Assembly (NCBI GenBank): GCA_037969055.1
Contig: JBBKWR010000132.1
Coordinates: forward strand, 1 to 26,402
Length of the DNA stretch: 26,402 nt
Direction of reading: 5' to 3'
From: Pelagihabitans sp037969055
GTDB lineage: Bacteria; Bacteroidota; Bacteroidia; Flavobacteriales; Flavobacteriaceae
Position numbers and translations under genes: made by a program. The notes below the pieces were generated by a model. That model saw only the letters and a program-made list of their open reading frames with translations. It had not been told where the DNA came from and searched no databases. Positions 1 through 8,048 of the stretch are shown here, in pieces; positions within the stretch are counted from its first letter, which is position 1; every line of letters begins with the position of its first letter.

Positions 1-284
1 CCTCGGTAGATTCCGCCGTGTTCGTGCTCAGTATGTTCACCGATGGAGGGAAAAAGGATCCAAGTAAAAGACATCGGCTTTTATGGTCGGTATTTATATT
101 ATTGGCCACTTTGGCCCTATTACTATTGGGCAATTTTAGATCGGATATCGATGTGTTGATAGCGGTCCAAAAGCTGTTGATCATCACCTCGTTACCCTTT
201 GCTATTTTCATGGTCGTAATGACTTGGATTTTTATGCGGCGGCTGTTAGCCGCTCGCTCAAATGAAGCGTCACCTGATCAATAG
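1..284 (+). CDS. BCCT-family transporter, C-terminal fragment (5' end outside window)
   Basis: This is the C-terminal end of a membrane transporter of the betaine/choline/carnitine (BCCT) family, which imports compatible solutes or quaternary amines using an ion gradient. The frame is open from base 3, upstream of the first possible GTG at 18, and reads SVDSAVFVLSMFTDGG. This resembles the TSxDS...GG stretch that follows a late helix in BCCT carriers. Two hydrophobic segments follow: one around LLWSVFILLATLALLLLGN and one around LLIITSLPFAIFMVVMTWIF, with a short charged tail after them. It is the only plus-strand gene seen and converges on ctlX, 42 bp away, with no evident terminator between them. 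The family call rests on roughly 93 residues; the substrate cannot be told. Confidence 0.72.
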   Translation, partial: SVDSAVFVLSMFTDGGKKDPSKRHRLLWSVFILLATLALLLLGNFRSDIDVLIAVQKLLIITSLPFAIFMVVMTWIFMRRLLAARSNEASPDQ

Positions 285-326
285 GCTCCCGCATTCGTTG
301 GATAACCGCCAAGGGTAGTTTTACAT

Positions 327-1259
327 TTATGATTTGGGCAAAAACACTTCCGCCATCATACATCTTGCACTGCCACCCCCACATGTCTCTATGGTGTCGA
401 GTGAACTGTGCAAAATCTGGCAATGCTTTTCGATTGCAGTGATCTGCGCAGGGGTCAGACTTCGATACGCTTGCGAACCCATCACTAAAAAAGGAGTGCC
501 GTTCTTTCCCAAAACTTGGAGCATATTGCCCGCAAAATGGTGCATCTGCCCTTCGGTGATGGTAATAATCTCCTTACCGTCGGCCTTTAAATGTCCGATT
601 ACATTTTTACGCTCTTTTTTGTCATCGATGGTATCGAGACAAATTACAGCAAAATCCTCTGCCAAGCACATCATCACATTGGTGTGGTAAATTGGAAGAC
701 GTTGACCTCCCACGGTCTGATTGGCGGTAAATATTACGGGCAAATATTCAAAATCCTCACAGAATTCAATGATCAGTTCCTCTTCGGCCCGTGCCGAAAG
801 CGCGCAATATACTTTCTGGTTGACCCGATCGATCAACAGGCTACCCGTACCTTCCAAAAATATCCCTTCGGTTTCTGCAGAAGTATAATCCATTACATTT
901 TTAATCACATACCCTTGATTTTCCAAAATATCCAAAATATCATCCCTACGTTCATTTCTGCGATTTTTGGCAAACATGGGATATAGTCCGACCGTACCAT
1001 CCTCGTGAAACGATATCCAATTATTTGGAAATATGGAATCGGGGGTATCGGGTACTTGAGTATCTTCGACCACGATAACTTGAACACCTTTGTCCCGAAG
1101 AATTTTCACAAAATCATCGAACTCTCTTTGGGCCATGGAATTGATCTCCTCTTCTTTAAGATCTATGGATTCCTGAAAATAATTGTTAATGGCGGTCTCT
1201 TCGTTCATCCGAAAATTAACCGGCCGTATCATCAATATGGTATTTGTGATCTGCGACAT
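327..1259 (-). CDS. ctlX: Citrulline/arginine-deiminase-related hydrolase CtlX
   Basis: The 310-residue protein belongs to the guanidino-group-modifying (amidinotransferase/arginine deiminase) superfamily and matches the CtlX branch, whose studied member in Francisella degrades citrulline. Visible motifs are FPNNW (77-81), the acidic FLEGTGS (134-140), a histidine in HTNVMM (192) and the C-terminal GGGSARCMMAE with the likely nucleophile Cys300. Together these give the Cys-His-acid set of the fold. The ATG at 1259 fits the usual N-terminus, which begins directly with the first strand. The gene lies 80 bp downstream of a second enzyme of the same fold and may be co-transcribed with it. The exact substrate (citrulline, arginine or another ureido/guanidino compound) is not fixed by the sequence. 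Confidence 0.8.
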   Translation of the reverse strand: MSQITNTILMIRPVNFRMNEETAINNYFQESIDLKEEEINSMAQREFDDFVKILRDKGVQVIVVEDTQVPDTPDSIFPNNWISFHEDGTVGLYPMFAKNRRNERRDDILDILENQGYVIKNVMDYTSAETEGIFLEGTGSLLIDRVNQKVYCALSARAEEELIIEFCEDFEYLPVIFTANQTVGGQRLPIYHTNVMMCLAEDFAVICLDTIDDKKERKNVIGHLKADGKEIITITEGQMHHFAGNMLQVLGKNGTPFLVMGSQAYRSLTPAQITAIEKHCQILHSSLDTIETCGGGSARCMMAEVFLPKS

Positions 1260-1339
1260 TTTTAACTCATTTTAATCTTTACGGAAACGCTATCTATCAT
1301 TATAATGCATGCAAAAATAATGTGCAAAGGGATTCAAGG

Positions 1340-2251
1340 TTATTCCCTTGCCAAAGGCAGGGTCGTGCAGCGCAACAGGCCTTCCTGTTTGGAAATTTCA
1401 GCATACGGTATCTCCTCAACGGTAAAACCTTGTGCCCTTAACCAATTGTTGAGCCTGGTAAAATTACGTTCGGACACCACCACCTCTGGTGAGATGGAAA
1501 ACACGTTGCTGAACATATGGTACATTTCATCTGCAGTGATTTCAAAGATGTTTTCCCTGCCAAAAAAGTTAACCAGCCATTGGTATTCCTCCTCGATCAG
1601 AAAGCCGTTCTTATGGAGGATCGCTTTGTCGTTTCCAACCGGTTGGAAACAACAGTCCAAATGTAAAGCGTTTTCCCGCGCGTTGGTAGATTTCCTAAGC
1701 TCAAAAGATTTGACGGTCTTGTTTGGAAATAACGCCCTTAAAAATTCGACGGCTGCCTTATTTGTACGGGCGGTAATATGATGTGGATAATTTTCCGAGG
1801 TATAGGTGCCCACAAAAATATGGTCGTTCCATGGCATAACGTCACCACCCTCTACATGTACTTCCGCCGGCGGATATATTATTTTGGCGGAATCGATCTG
1901 ACCGATCACATGGGCTATGGCCAGAAATTCATTTTCCCGATCAGGCAAAATGTTCGCCTTTATAAAGGTGTCCTCCACAACAAAGGCGATATCGCGGCTA
2001 AAAATCTGGTTACAGTCCTGAATCACTTTGGGCCTAAAGACCTGCACTCCATATTTTTCAAAAACGGTGGCAAAGGCTTCCATTTCCTTGACCATATCTT
2101 CTTCAATGGGATAGGTGCCCGCTAAGATATTTTCCAATGACTTCGGGTCATAGGCATCTTCCGCTTTTGGGACTGGGCCACAGCTTTCCGCGGTGCCCAG
2201 AATAACGGATTTTAACCGTGATGTTTCATCATTGATGTTCAACCGTAGCAT
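1340..2251 (-). CDS. Dimethylarginine dimethylaminohydrolase / arginine deiminase family protein
   Basis: This 303-residue cytosolic hydrolase is of the guanidino-group-modifying superfamily. It shows FSRDIAF (84-90), the hallmark VEGGDVM (133-139) supplying Glu and Asp for the guanidinium group, ALHLDCCFQPVG with His197, and a C-terminal LLRCTTLPL with catalytic Cys295. This order matches DDAH, arginine deiminase and amidinotransferase enzymes. Flavobacterial homologues are commonly annotated as DDAH-family proteins, but hydrolysis of arginine rather than methylarginine is equally possible. It is followed by ctlX and preceded by the gltA terminator, so it probably starts a two-gene unit. The short leader contains a candidate -7 element. 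The match to the superfamily is strong; the substrate is uncertain. Confidence 0.82.
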   Translation of the reverse strand: MLRLNINDETSRLKSVILGTAESCGPVPKAEDAYDPKSLENILAGTYPIEEDMVKEMEAFATVFEKYGVQVFRPKVIQDCNQIFSRDIAFVVEDTFIKANILPDRENEFLAIAHVIGQIDSAKIIYPPAEVHVEGGDVMPWNDHIFVGTYTSENYPHHITARTNKAAVEFLRALFPNKTVKSFELRKSTNARENALHLDCCFQPVGNDKAILHKNGFLIEEEYQWLVNFFGRENIFEITADEMYHMFSNVFSISPEVVVSERNFTRLNNWLRAQGFTVEEIPYAEISKQEGLLRCTTLPLARE

Positions 2252-2265
2252 ACCACAAATTTGCG

Positions 2266-2273
2266 CAAAGATA
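2266..2273 (-). promoter_or_regulatory. Candidate -7 element for the DDAH-like gene
   Basis: Read on the minus strand the site is TATCTTTG, an exact match to the Bacteroidetes -7 consensus TAnnTTTG. It ends 14 bases before the ATG at 2251, so the leader would be very short. The expected -33 position falls in the T-run of the gltA terminator and shows TTTT instead of TTTG, so this half is poor. It may be a real weak promoter or chance in AT-rich DNA. Confidence 0.35.
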
Positions 2274-2289
2274 CGGCGATGTTACAGCT

Positions 2290-2325
2290 AAAAAAAATGC
2301 CGTTTTAGCAAGCTAAAAGGGCATT
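2290..2325 (-). terminator. Rho-independent terminator after gltA
   Basis: On the minus strand a stem AATGCC-C-TTTTAGC pairs with GCTAAAA-C-GGCATT across a tiny TT turn, with one C/C mismatch, and runs straight into a T-tract (A-run 2290-2297 on the plus strand). It lies about 22 bp after the gltA stop codon. It separates gltA from the DDAH-like gene. Confidence 0.85.
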
Positions 2326-2347
2326 TATAATTTAGAATTTGATGATT

Positions 2348-3634
2348 TTATCTTGCGTTAAGATCAACAAAAGGCCTTAGTTTTGCCCCTGTATAAATCT
2401 GTCGCGGACGACCGATCGGTTCATTGTTCAGCCGCATTTCCTTCCACTGTGCAATCCAACCGGGGAGTCTGCCCAAGGCGAACATCACTGTAAACATATC
2501 GGTTGGGATGCCCAATGCCCTATAGATGATTCCAGAGTAGAAATCAACATTTGGATATAACTTTCTATCAACAAAATATTTATCTTCCAAGGCCTCTTTT
2601 TCCAAGCCTTTGGCGATTTCCAAAATTGGATCTTCCTTGCCTAGATCAGCCAATACCTCGTCGGCTGATTTTTTGATGATCTTTGCTCGGGGATCAAAAT
2701 TTTTATAGACCCTATGGCCAAATCCCATTAACCTAAAAGGATCATTTTTGTCCTTGGCCTTGGCCATGTATTTTTTAGTATCGCCCCCATCTGCTTCAAT
2801 GGCTTCCAACATTTCAAGTACTGCTTGATTCGCACCTCCATGCAACGGGCCCCAAAGCGCAGAGATACCGGCAGAAAGAGATGCAAAAAGTCCAGCATGT
2901 GATGATCCGACGATGCGAACCGTTGAGGTGGAGCAATTTTGTTCATGATCGGCATGAAGGATCAAGAGTTTATCCAAGGCTTCGATTACAACATCGTTTT
3001 TAATATAGTCTTTGTTCGGCTTTTTGAACATCATTTTATGAATGTTCTCAACATAGCCTAGACTCTCGTCGCCATAATCCAAGGGTAGTCCTTTTTTCTT
3101 GCGCAAGGTCCATGCGACCAATACGGGAAACTTTGCCATAATGCGCACGATGGCATGGTACATGGCCTTATCAGAACTTACATTTACCGAAGTCGGATTA
3201 AAGGCGATAAGTGCACTGGTCAAAGAGGACAACACGCCCATAGGATGGGCCGATTTGGGAAAACCGTCCAATATTTTTTTCATTTCCTCATCAACCTGTG
3301 ATTCTTCCTTGATATCGGAATGGAATTTATTTAATTCTTGCTTGTTTGGTAATTCACCGAATATCAAAAGATAGGCCACTTCCAAAAAGTCTGCCTTCTC
3401 GGCCAATTCCTCAATTGAATAACCCCGATATCTTAATATCCCCTTCTCGCCATCCAGAAAAGTTATGGCGCTCTCACAAGAGCCCGTATTCTTAAATCCC
3501 GGATCTAAGGTGATAAGGCCTTTCGTTACCGATCTTAAGGTCTTTATATCTATGCCTGGCTCATTTTCAGAGCCTATGACAACCGGAAACTCATATCTCT
3601 GGCCTTTGTATTCAATAATAGCAGTATCTGACAT
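2348..3634 (-). CDS. gltA: Citrate synthase
   Basis: Condenses acetyl-CoA and oxaloacetate to citrate, the entry step of the TCA cycle. At 428 residues it has the size of the E. coli-type (hexameric, type II) enzyme, including the N-terminal beta domain before the helical core. The catalytic residues are visible: His265 in GPLHGGANQ, His307 in MGFGHRVYK and Asp364 in NVDFYSG. The ATG at 3634 gives the usual N-terminus ahead of a conserved LDPGFKNTGSCESAITFLDG-like stretch. It lies 125 bp downstream of the GT5-family gene and is followed by its own terminator. The upstream spacer carries two copies of an 11-bp TTAAATGTTAA motif but no clear TAnnTTTG promoter. Confidence 0.97.
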   Translation of the reverse strand: MSDTAIIEYKGQRYEFPVVIGSENEPGIDIKTLRSVTKGLITLDPGFKNTGSCESAITFLDGEKGILRYRGYSIEELAEKADFLEVAYLLIFGELPNKQELNKFHSDIKEESQVDEEMKKILDGFPKSAHPMGVLSSLTSALIAFNPTSVNVSSDKAMYHAIVRIMAKFPVLVAWTLRKKKGLPLDYGDESLGYVENIHKMMFKKPNKDYIKNDVVIEALDKLLILHADHEQNCSTSTVRIVGSSHAGLFASLSAGISALWGPLHGGANQAVLEMLEAIEADGGDTKKYMAKAKDKNDPFRLMGFGHRVYKNFDPRAKIIKKSADEVLADLGKEDPILEIAKGLEKEALEDKYFVDRKLYPNVDFYSGIIYRALGIPTDMFTVMFALGRLPGWIAQWKEMRLNNEPIGRPRQIYTGAKLRPFVDLNAR

Positions 3635-3654
3635 GTTGTGCTTCTAACTTATGG

Positions 3655-3689
3655 TTAAATGTTAAATTAAGGAAAACATTAAATGTTAA
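3655..3689. repeat. Two direct copies of TTAAATGTTAA upstream of gltA
   Basis: The 11-bp sequence TTAAATGTTAA occurs at 3655-3665 and again at 3679-3689, 24 bp apart start to start. Each copy is itself a TTAA-ATG-TTAA dyad. The pair sits 21-55 bp before the gltA start codon, where an operator would be expected. It could also be chance in AT-rich DNA. No regulator can be named. Confidence 0.45.
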
Positions 3690-3759
3690 CAATATGGTCA
3701 ATTCATTTAGGCTATCATTAACAACGGCTGCCTTGGGTATAGAATTTTATTTCGTAAAT

Positions 3760-5295
3760 TTACAAAAGGTATAGCACTTTGTAATATTCATCTACGGACT
3801 TCTTCCAGGTAAATCGCATTTTCTTGGCATTGGCCTGAATTTGTTCCCATTTGGGTTTGTCATTTGCAAAAATCTTCAAAATATCATCGAAAGTGCTGAG
3901 CATATTTTTTATTTTTTTGTCATAGGTGTCCCCATCAAAAGAGAAACCGGTCTTCATGTGTTCAACGGTATCCTTCAAACCCCCGGTGTGGTGCACAAAG
4001 CATGGGTTTCCATTTCGCATTGCAAGCATTTGGCTTATACCGCAGGGTTCAAAAAGGCTTGGCATAAAATAAAGATCGGATTCCAAATAGATGGAATCAA
4101 TTAGGTCCTCTGATTGTCCATTGGTAAATATGAAGTTTTTATGTTCGTAACTTATTTTCCTGAACACTTCTTCATACTCGGGTGCACCAGTGCCCAAAAG
4201 CATAAAAATACCATCTACTTTTTTGAGTTTCTTTAGAATTTCCACGAATGCCTCAGGGGATCTTTTGAAAAAATAAAACTTTTGTTCCGTCAATCTGGCA
4301 ACACTGGAAACGATAAACTTCGGTCGTTCCTCCACATACTCCATTATCTTCTCCCCAGTATGGGCCAAAAAATCCGATTTGTATTTTTTTGATTCTTCCT
4401 GCAACCATCTAAACAGCGCTCTAACCGTGTTGCGATAAAGATTTCCTTTTTCCGCTACCCGAACATTGGCATAATTCGATCCATTTAAGATACCGAACAG
4501 CCTGCCCTCTTCGTCGGCCTTTTGCAAATCCAGTTCTAGACCCTCTCCCCCAATAAATTCGGGGGGCGAACTTGGCTTGAGTACGTCTTCCTTGTATGAA
4601 GGGGAAACGGTGTGCACGGCATCTGAAAATCGAATGCCTACCGCCATTAGGTTCACACAGTCTTGGTACCGGTAGTCCATCAATAGTTTTCTATTCAGTT
4701 CGATTTCGGGGAACCAATTTTTCAAAGAGGAGTAGTTGCCTTCCAAGGGCCTTATGCCCTGAATGGCCAAATTATGGATGCTATAAACGAACCTGATCTT
4801 TTTTAGCGTTTCATAGGCAGGGTGAAATTGCTTTAGTAAAAGTACGGTACTGGAATGCCAGTCGTGCATATGAACTACATCCAATTTTCCAAAAGCGCCC
4901 ATTTTAATTGCCTCGGCCACGGCCGTACAAAAGATAAAATACTTGATCGCATCCGTGTAAAATGGTTCGGTAGGGTCGTCATGGTAAATATGTGCAATAC
5001 CGCCGGCCTGAATTTCCGGGTGGTGGATGACATAATGATAGATATTCTTGAATTCTTTTTTGGGAATGACCTCGTATAGGTCGGCCGTGTAATTGGTGCC
5101 CCTTAAACGAAAATTTAGATGTGACTTGAAGGTGCCATTTTGATGCAACCGTGAATAGGAGGGCACCACCACGTGGACCCTGTCACCCATTTCTGATATT
5201 TGTCTGGGAACATCACGGACCACATCTCCCATCCCACCTGCCTTACAATCTCGAATACCGTCGTTTTCCGCCGCGACGAAAAGGAAGTTGTTCAT
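3760..5295 (-). CDS. Glycogen/starch synthase-like glycosyltransferase (GT5), divergent
   Basis: This 511-residue protein is a two-domain GT-B retaining glycosyltransferase of the GT5 glycogen/starch synthase type, expected to extend alpha-1,4-glucan from ADP- or UDP-glucose in the cytosol. The N-terminal domain has CKAGGMGDVVRDVP (17-30), standing for the usual KxGGLxDV sugar-nucleotide loop, and HMHDWHSS (142-149). The C-terminal domain has ARLTEQK (333-339), carrying the Arg and Lys phosphate ligands, and the acidic MPSLFEPCGISQM (411-423) with Glu416, followed by HHTGGLKDTV. It departs from ordinary GlgA: the NGVD..WNP segment reads NGSNYANV (271-278), and the first glycine loop is offset by an insertion. 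It lies between eno and gltA. The fold is clear; donor and product are less so. Confidence 0.85.
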   Translation of the reverse strand: MNNFLFVAAENDGIRDCKAGGMGDVVRDVPRQISEMGDRVHVVVPSYSRLHQNGTFKSHLNFRLRGTNYTADLYEVIPKKEFKNIYHYVIHHPEIQAGGIAHIYHDDPTEPFYTDAIKYFIFCTAVAEAIKMGAFGKLDVVHMHDWHSSTVLLLKQFHPAYETLKKIRFVYSIHNLAIQGIRPLEGNYSSLKNWFPEIELNRKLLMDYRYQDCVNLMAVGIRFSDAVHTVSPSYKEDVLKPSSPPEFIGGEGLELDLQKADEEGRLFGILNGSNYANVRVAEKGNLYRNTVRALFRWLQEESKKYKSDFLAHTGEKIMEYVEERPKFIVSSVARLTEQKFYFFKRSPEAFVEILKKLKKVDGIFMLLGTGAPEYEEVFRKISYEHKNFIFTNGQSEDLIDSIYLESDLYFMPSLFEPCGISQMLAMRNGNPCFVHHTGGLKDTVEHMKTGFSFDGDTYDKKIKNMLSTFDDILKIFANDKPKWEQIQANAKKMRFTWKKSVDEYYKVLYLL

Positions 5296-5342
5296 ACGTT
5301 AACTGCGTTTTGTTTTGTTACAAGATATTCAATTAAATTAAA

Positions 5343-5350
5343 CAAACTTA
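5343..5350 (-). promoter_or_regulatory. Candidate -7 element for the GT5 glycosyltransferase gene
   Basis: The minus strand reads TAAGTTTG, an exact TAnnTTTG match, about 47 bp before the start codon at 5295 and just past the eno terminator. The nearest upstream TTTG is 24 bp away, slightly further than usual, and lies inside the terminator stem. A promoter is needed somewhere here because the terminator should stop transcription coming from eno. Confidence 0.4.
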
Positions 5351-5360
5351 AAGTGTAATC

Positions 5361-5406
5361 AAAAAAAAACCTTTCAAATCACTAGCATTGCTAATGTTTT
5401 GAAAGG
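5361..5406 (-). terminator. Strong rho-independent terminator after eno
   Basis: On the minus strand CCTTTCAAA-A-CATTAGC pairs with GCTAGTG-A-TTTGAAAGG (one T-G wobble, one A/A mismatch) around an AAT loop, and is followed by nine T's. The stem starts 24 bp after the eno stop codon. Confidence 0.92.
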
Positions 5407-5429
5407 CCATGCTTGGCTGATGAAGGTGC

Positions 5430-6722
5430 CTATTTGATCTTAAATGCTTTTACGCCAGGATAATAGGCCATTTCTCCCAATTCTTCCTCAATACGGAGGA
5501 GCTGATTGTACTTGGCCATCCTATCCGAACGCGAAGCCGAGCCGGTCTTGATCTGTCCTGTATTTAGTGCCACCGCCAAATCTGCAATGGTAGTGTCTTC
5601 GGTTTCCCCAGAACGGTGTGACATGACCGAAGTGTAACCTCCGTTCTTTGCCATATTAACGGCGGCGATGGTCTCGGTTAAGGTTCCGATCTGGTTGACC
5701 TTGATCAGGATCGAATTCGCGATTCCCTTTTCAATTCCTTTGGAGAGTCTTTCTACATTGGTGACAAATAAATCGTCTCCGACCAATTGTACCTTGTTTC
5801 CAATTTTTTGGGTAAGGGCCTTCCAACCGTCCCAATCGTTTTCATCCATGCCGTCCTCAATGGATATAATGGGATACTTAGCGCTTAAATCGGCCAAATA
5901 CTGTGCCTGTTCTTCAGAGGTTCTTATTTTGCCCTTATCACCTTCAAATTTGGTATAATCGTACTTGCCGTTCACATAAAATTCAGCGGCTGCACAATCC
6001 AATGCAATCATCACATCGTCCCCTAATTTATAACCGGCTTTTTGAACTGCTATACCGATCGTATCCAGGGCATCCTCAGTACCCCCTGCCAGATTTGGAG
6101 CGAAGCCACCCTCGTCACCAACTGCCGTACTTAGGCCCCTGTCATGCAATACTTTTTTAAGATTGTGGAAAATTTCAGTGCCCATCTGCATGGCATGGGT
6201 AAAATTCTTTGCTTTTACAGGCATTACCATAAATTCTTGAAAGGCTATAGGGGCATCTGAATGCGAACCGCCATTTATGATATTCATCATAGGTACCGGC
6301 AACGTATTGGCGCTTACACCCCCGACGTACCTGTAAAGTGGTATTCCCAGTTCATTGGCCGCAGCTTTCGCCGTAGCTAAGGAAACCCCTAGAATGGCAT
6401 TTGCCCCCAATTTGGATTTGTTTGGTGTTCCATCAAGATCTATCATCACTTGATCGATCAAATTCTGCTCAAAGACCGACATCCCCAATATTTCCTCTGC
6501 AATGATGGTATTTACATTATTAACCGCCTTACCAACGCCCTTGCCCATAAAACTCTTGCCACCATCCCGTAGCTCCACCGCTTCATGTTCCCCAGTGGAT
6601 GCGCCAGAAGGCACCGCCGCCCTCCCCATGATGCCATTTTCTGTAATTACATCTACTTCTACAGTGGGGTTGCCCCTTGAATCTAATATTTGTCTTGCAT
6701 GCACACTTAATATGATACTCAT
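5430..6722 (-). CDS. eno: Enolase (phosphopyruvate hydratase)
   Basis: Interconverts 2-phosphoglycerate and phosphoenolpyruvate in glycolysis and gluconeogenesis. The 430-residue length is normal. The key residues are present: Glu204 in VGDEGGFAPN, the Mg ligands Asp242, Glu289 (ISIEDGMDE) and Asp316 in VGDDLFVTN, the base Lys341, SHRSGETEDT with His369, and Lys392 in the GQIKTGSASRSDR loop. The ATG at 6722 gives the standard MSIILSVHARQILDSRGNPT start. It lies 106 bp after carA, so it may have its own promoter. The spacer shows only a near match (TATATTTA) to the -7 consensus. A strong hairpin terminator follows the gene. Confidence 0.98.
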   Translation of the reverse strand: MSIILSVHARQILDSRGNPTVEVDVITENGIMGRAAVPSGASTGEHEAVELRDGGKSFMGKGVGKAVNNVNTIIAEEILGMSVFEQNLIDQVMIDLDGTPNKSKLGANAILGVSLATAKAAANELGIPLYRYVGGVSANTLPVPMMNIINGGSHSDAPIAFQEFMVMPVKAKNFTHAMQMGTEIFHNLKKVLHDRGLSTAVGDEGGFAPNLAGGTEDALDTIGIAVQKAGYKLGDDVMIALDCAAAEFYVNGKYDYTKFEGDKGKIRTSEEQAQYLADLSAKYPIISIEDGMDENDWDGWKALTQKIGNKVQLVGDDLFVTNVERLSKGIEKGIANSILIKVNQIGTLTETIAAVNMAKNGGYTSVMSHRSGETEDTTIADLAVALNTGQIKTGSASRSDRMAKYNQLLRIEEELGEMAYYPGVKAFKIK

Positions 6723-6828
6723 TTGCTTGATTTTAGGAATGATTGAAGTCGTAAATATACAAAACCATGTCTGTTTTTCTTCCGATAGGAGCCCTATTGA
6801 TCTTTAGATAACATAAAATATGATAAGG

Positions 6829-7953
6829 CTACGTTACAGATACACTTCTAACCGACTTGATCATTTCGAAAAACTGATCAAACAGATATTGGGCGTCGTT
6901 TGGTCCGGGGCTCGCCTCGGGATGGTACTGTACCGAAAAAACGTTCTTGTTCTTGACGCGCATACCTGCCACCGTCCGATCGTTCAGGTGCACATGGGTA
7001 ATTTCCAAATTGGGATTGGCCTCAGTTTCTTCACGATTGACAGCAAAACCATGGTTCTGGGAGGTAATCTCCCCTTTACCCGTAAGTAGGTTCATAACGG
7101 GATGGTTGATACCCCTATGTCCGTTGAACATTTTATAGGTCGATATACCGTTTGCTAGGGCGATTATTTGATGGCCCAAGCAGATGCCGAATACTGGCTT
7201 GTCCCCCTCCATCATTTTTTTTGTGGTAGCTATGGCATCCGAAAGAGGTTCAGGGTCCCCTGGGCCATTGGAAATAAAGAATCCATCTGGATCCCAATCG
7301 GCCATCTCTTCGAAGGTGGCATTATATGGGAATACTTTAATATAGGCATCTCTTTTTTCAAGATTTCTTAGGATGTTCTTTTTGATGCCGATATCCAATG
7401 CGGCAATTTTAAAAGTTGCATCCTTATTCCCGTAATAATACGCTTCGCTGGTCGAAACTTTCGAGGCCAGTTCCAGGCCTTCCATGCTGGGGACCTTGGC
7501 CAGTTGCTTTTTTAATTCCACAATGTTGTCAACCTTCGTAGTGATAACCGCATTCATGGCGCCATGATCGCGGATGTAGGCTACCAGGGCACGAGTGTCA
7601 ACATCGGAGATGGCAAATAGGTCATTCTTGTTCAAAAAGTCAAGCAGGCTGGCGTCGGCACCAGGTCGCGAATATTCATAACTGAAATTTCTACAAATAA
7701 GTCCAGCTATTTTAATGGAATCTGATTCAACTTCTTGCTTTTTGGTACCATAATTACCAATGTGCGCATTGGTGGTCACCATAAGCTGACCAAAATAGGA
7801 AGGATCTGTAAATATTTCCTGATATCCGGTCATTCCGGTGTTAAAACAGACTTCGCCAAAAGCGGTCCCCTCTTTGTCACCCACCGACTTGCCATAAAAA
7901 ATGGTGCCGTCAGCGAGCAAAATTAAAGCTCTTTTTCTTGTTTGATATTTCAT
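6829..7953 (-). CDS. carA: Carbamoyl phosphate synthase small (glutaminase) subunit
   Basis: This 374-residue subunit hydrolyses glutamine and channels ammonia to the large subunit CarB, which makes carbamoyl phosphate for pyrimidines and arginine. The N-terminal CPSase domain (about 1-150) contains FNTGMTGYQEIFTDPSY. The class I glutamine amidotransferase domain (about 180-365) has the nucleophile Cys258 in FGICLGHQ and the His344/Glu346 pair in VQYHPEASPGP, plus SNGPGDPEP and NGHRGINHPV. All catalytic residues are intact. carB is not in the window. The gene lies 95 bp after rplQ, beyond the superoperon terminator. I find no clear promoter in that gap, so read-through may contribute. Confidence 0.97.
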   Translation of the reverse strand: MKYQTRKRALILLADGTIFYGKSVGDKEGTAFGEVCFNTGMTGYQEIFTDPSYFGQLMVTTNAHIGNYGTKKQEVESDSIKIAGLICRNFSYEYSRPGADASLLDFLNKNDLFAISDVDTRALVAYIRDHGAMNAVITTKVDNIVELKKQLAKVPSMEGLELASKVSTSEAYYYGNKDATFKIAALDIGIKKNILRNLEKRDAYIKVFPYNATFEEMADWDPDGFFISNGPGDPEPLSDAIATTKKMMEGDKPVFGICLGHQIIALANGISTYKMFNGHRGINHPVMNLLTGKGEITSQNHGFAVNREETEANPNLEITHVHLNDRTVAGMRVKNKNVFSVQYHPEASPGPNDAQYLFDQFFEMIKSVRSVSVT

Positions 7954-7990
7954 ATTATTGAACGCTATTTTCCAAGTAACAAAAAAACAT

Positions 7991-8025
7991 AAAAAAAGGA
8001 TAAGCTTTTAGGCTTACCCTTTTTT
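7991..8025 (-). terminator. Terminator closing the ribosomal superoperon after rplQ
   Basis: On the minus strand AAAAAAGGGTAAGC pairs with GCTTATCCTTTTTT around a CTAAAA loop, with one G-T wobble, ending in a T-run. The plus-strand RNA would have an A/C mismatch at that position, so the minus orientation is the better one. It lies about 24 bp after the rplQ stop and 38 bp before the carA start. Confidence 0.88.
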
Positions 8026-8048
8026 AATTATTATTAGTTATCGACATC

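Noticed and set aside
334..986. Plus-strand open frames inside ctlX
   Set aside because: They lie wholly antisense to a gene with a complete catalytic motif set and their translations resemble no protein; the same holds for the other antisense frames across the superoperon.
1312..1319. TATTTTTG on the minus strand as a -7 element for ctlX
   Set aside because: It matches TAnnTTTG, but the nearest upstream TTG is only 15 bp away and such matches are frequent in AT-rich DNA; ctlX is more simply co-transcribed with the gene before it.
6784..6799. CGATAGG-AGC-CCTATTG inverted repeat between carA and eno as a terminator
   Set aside because: No T-tract follows on either strand and the loop is only 3 bases; a terminator role is not supported.
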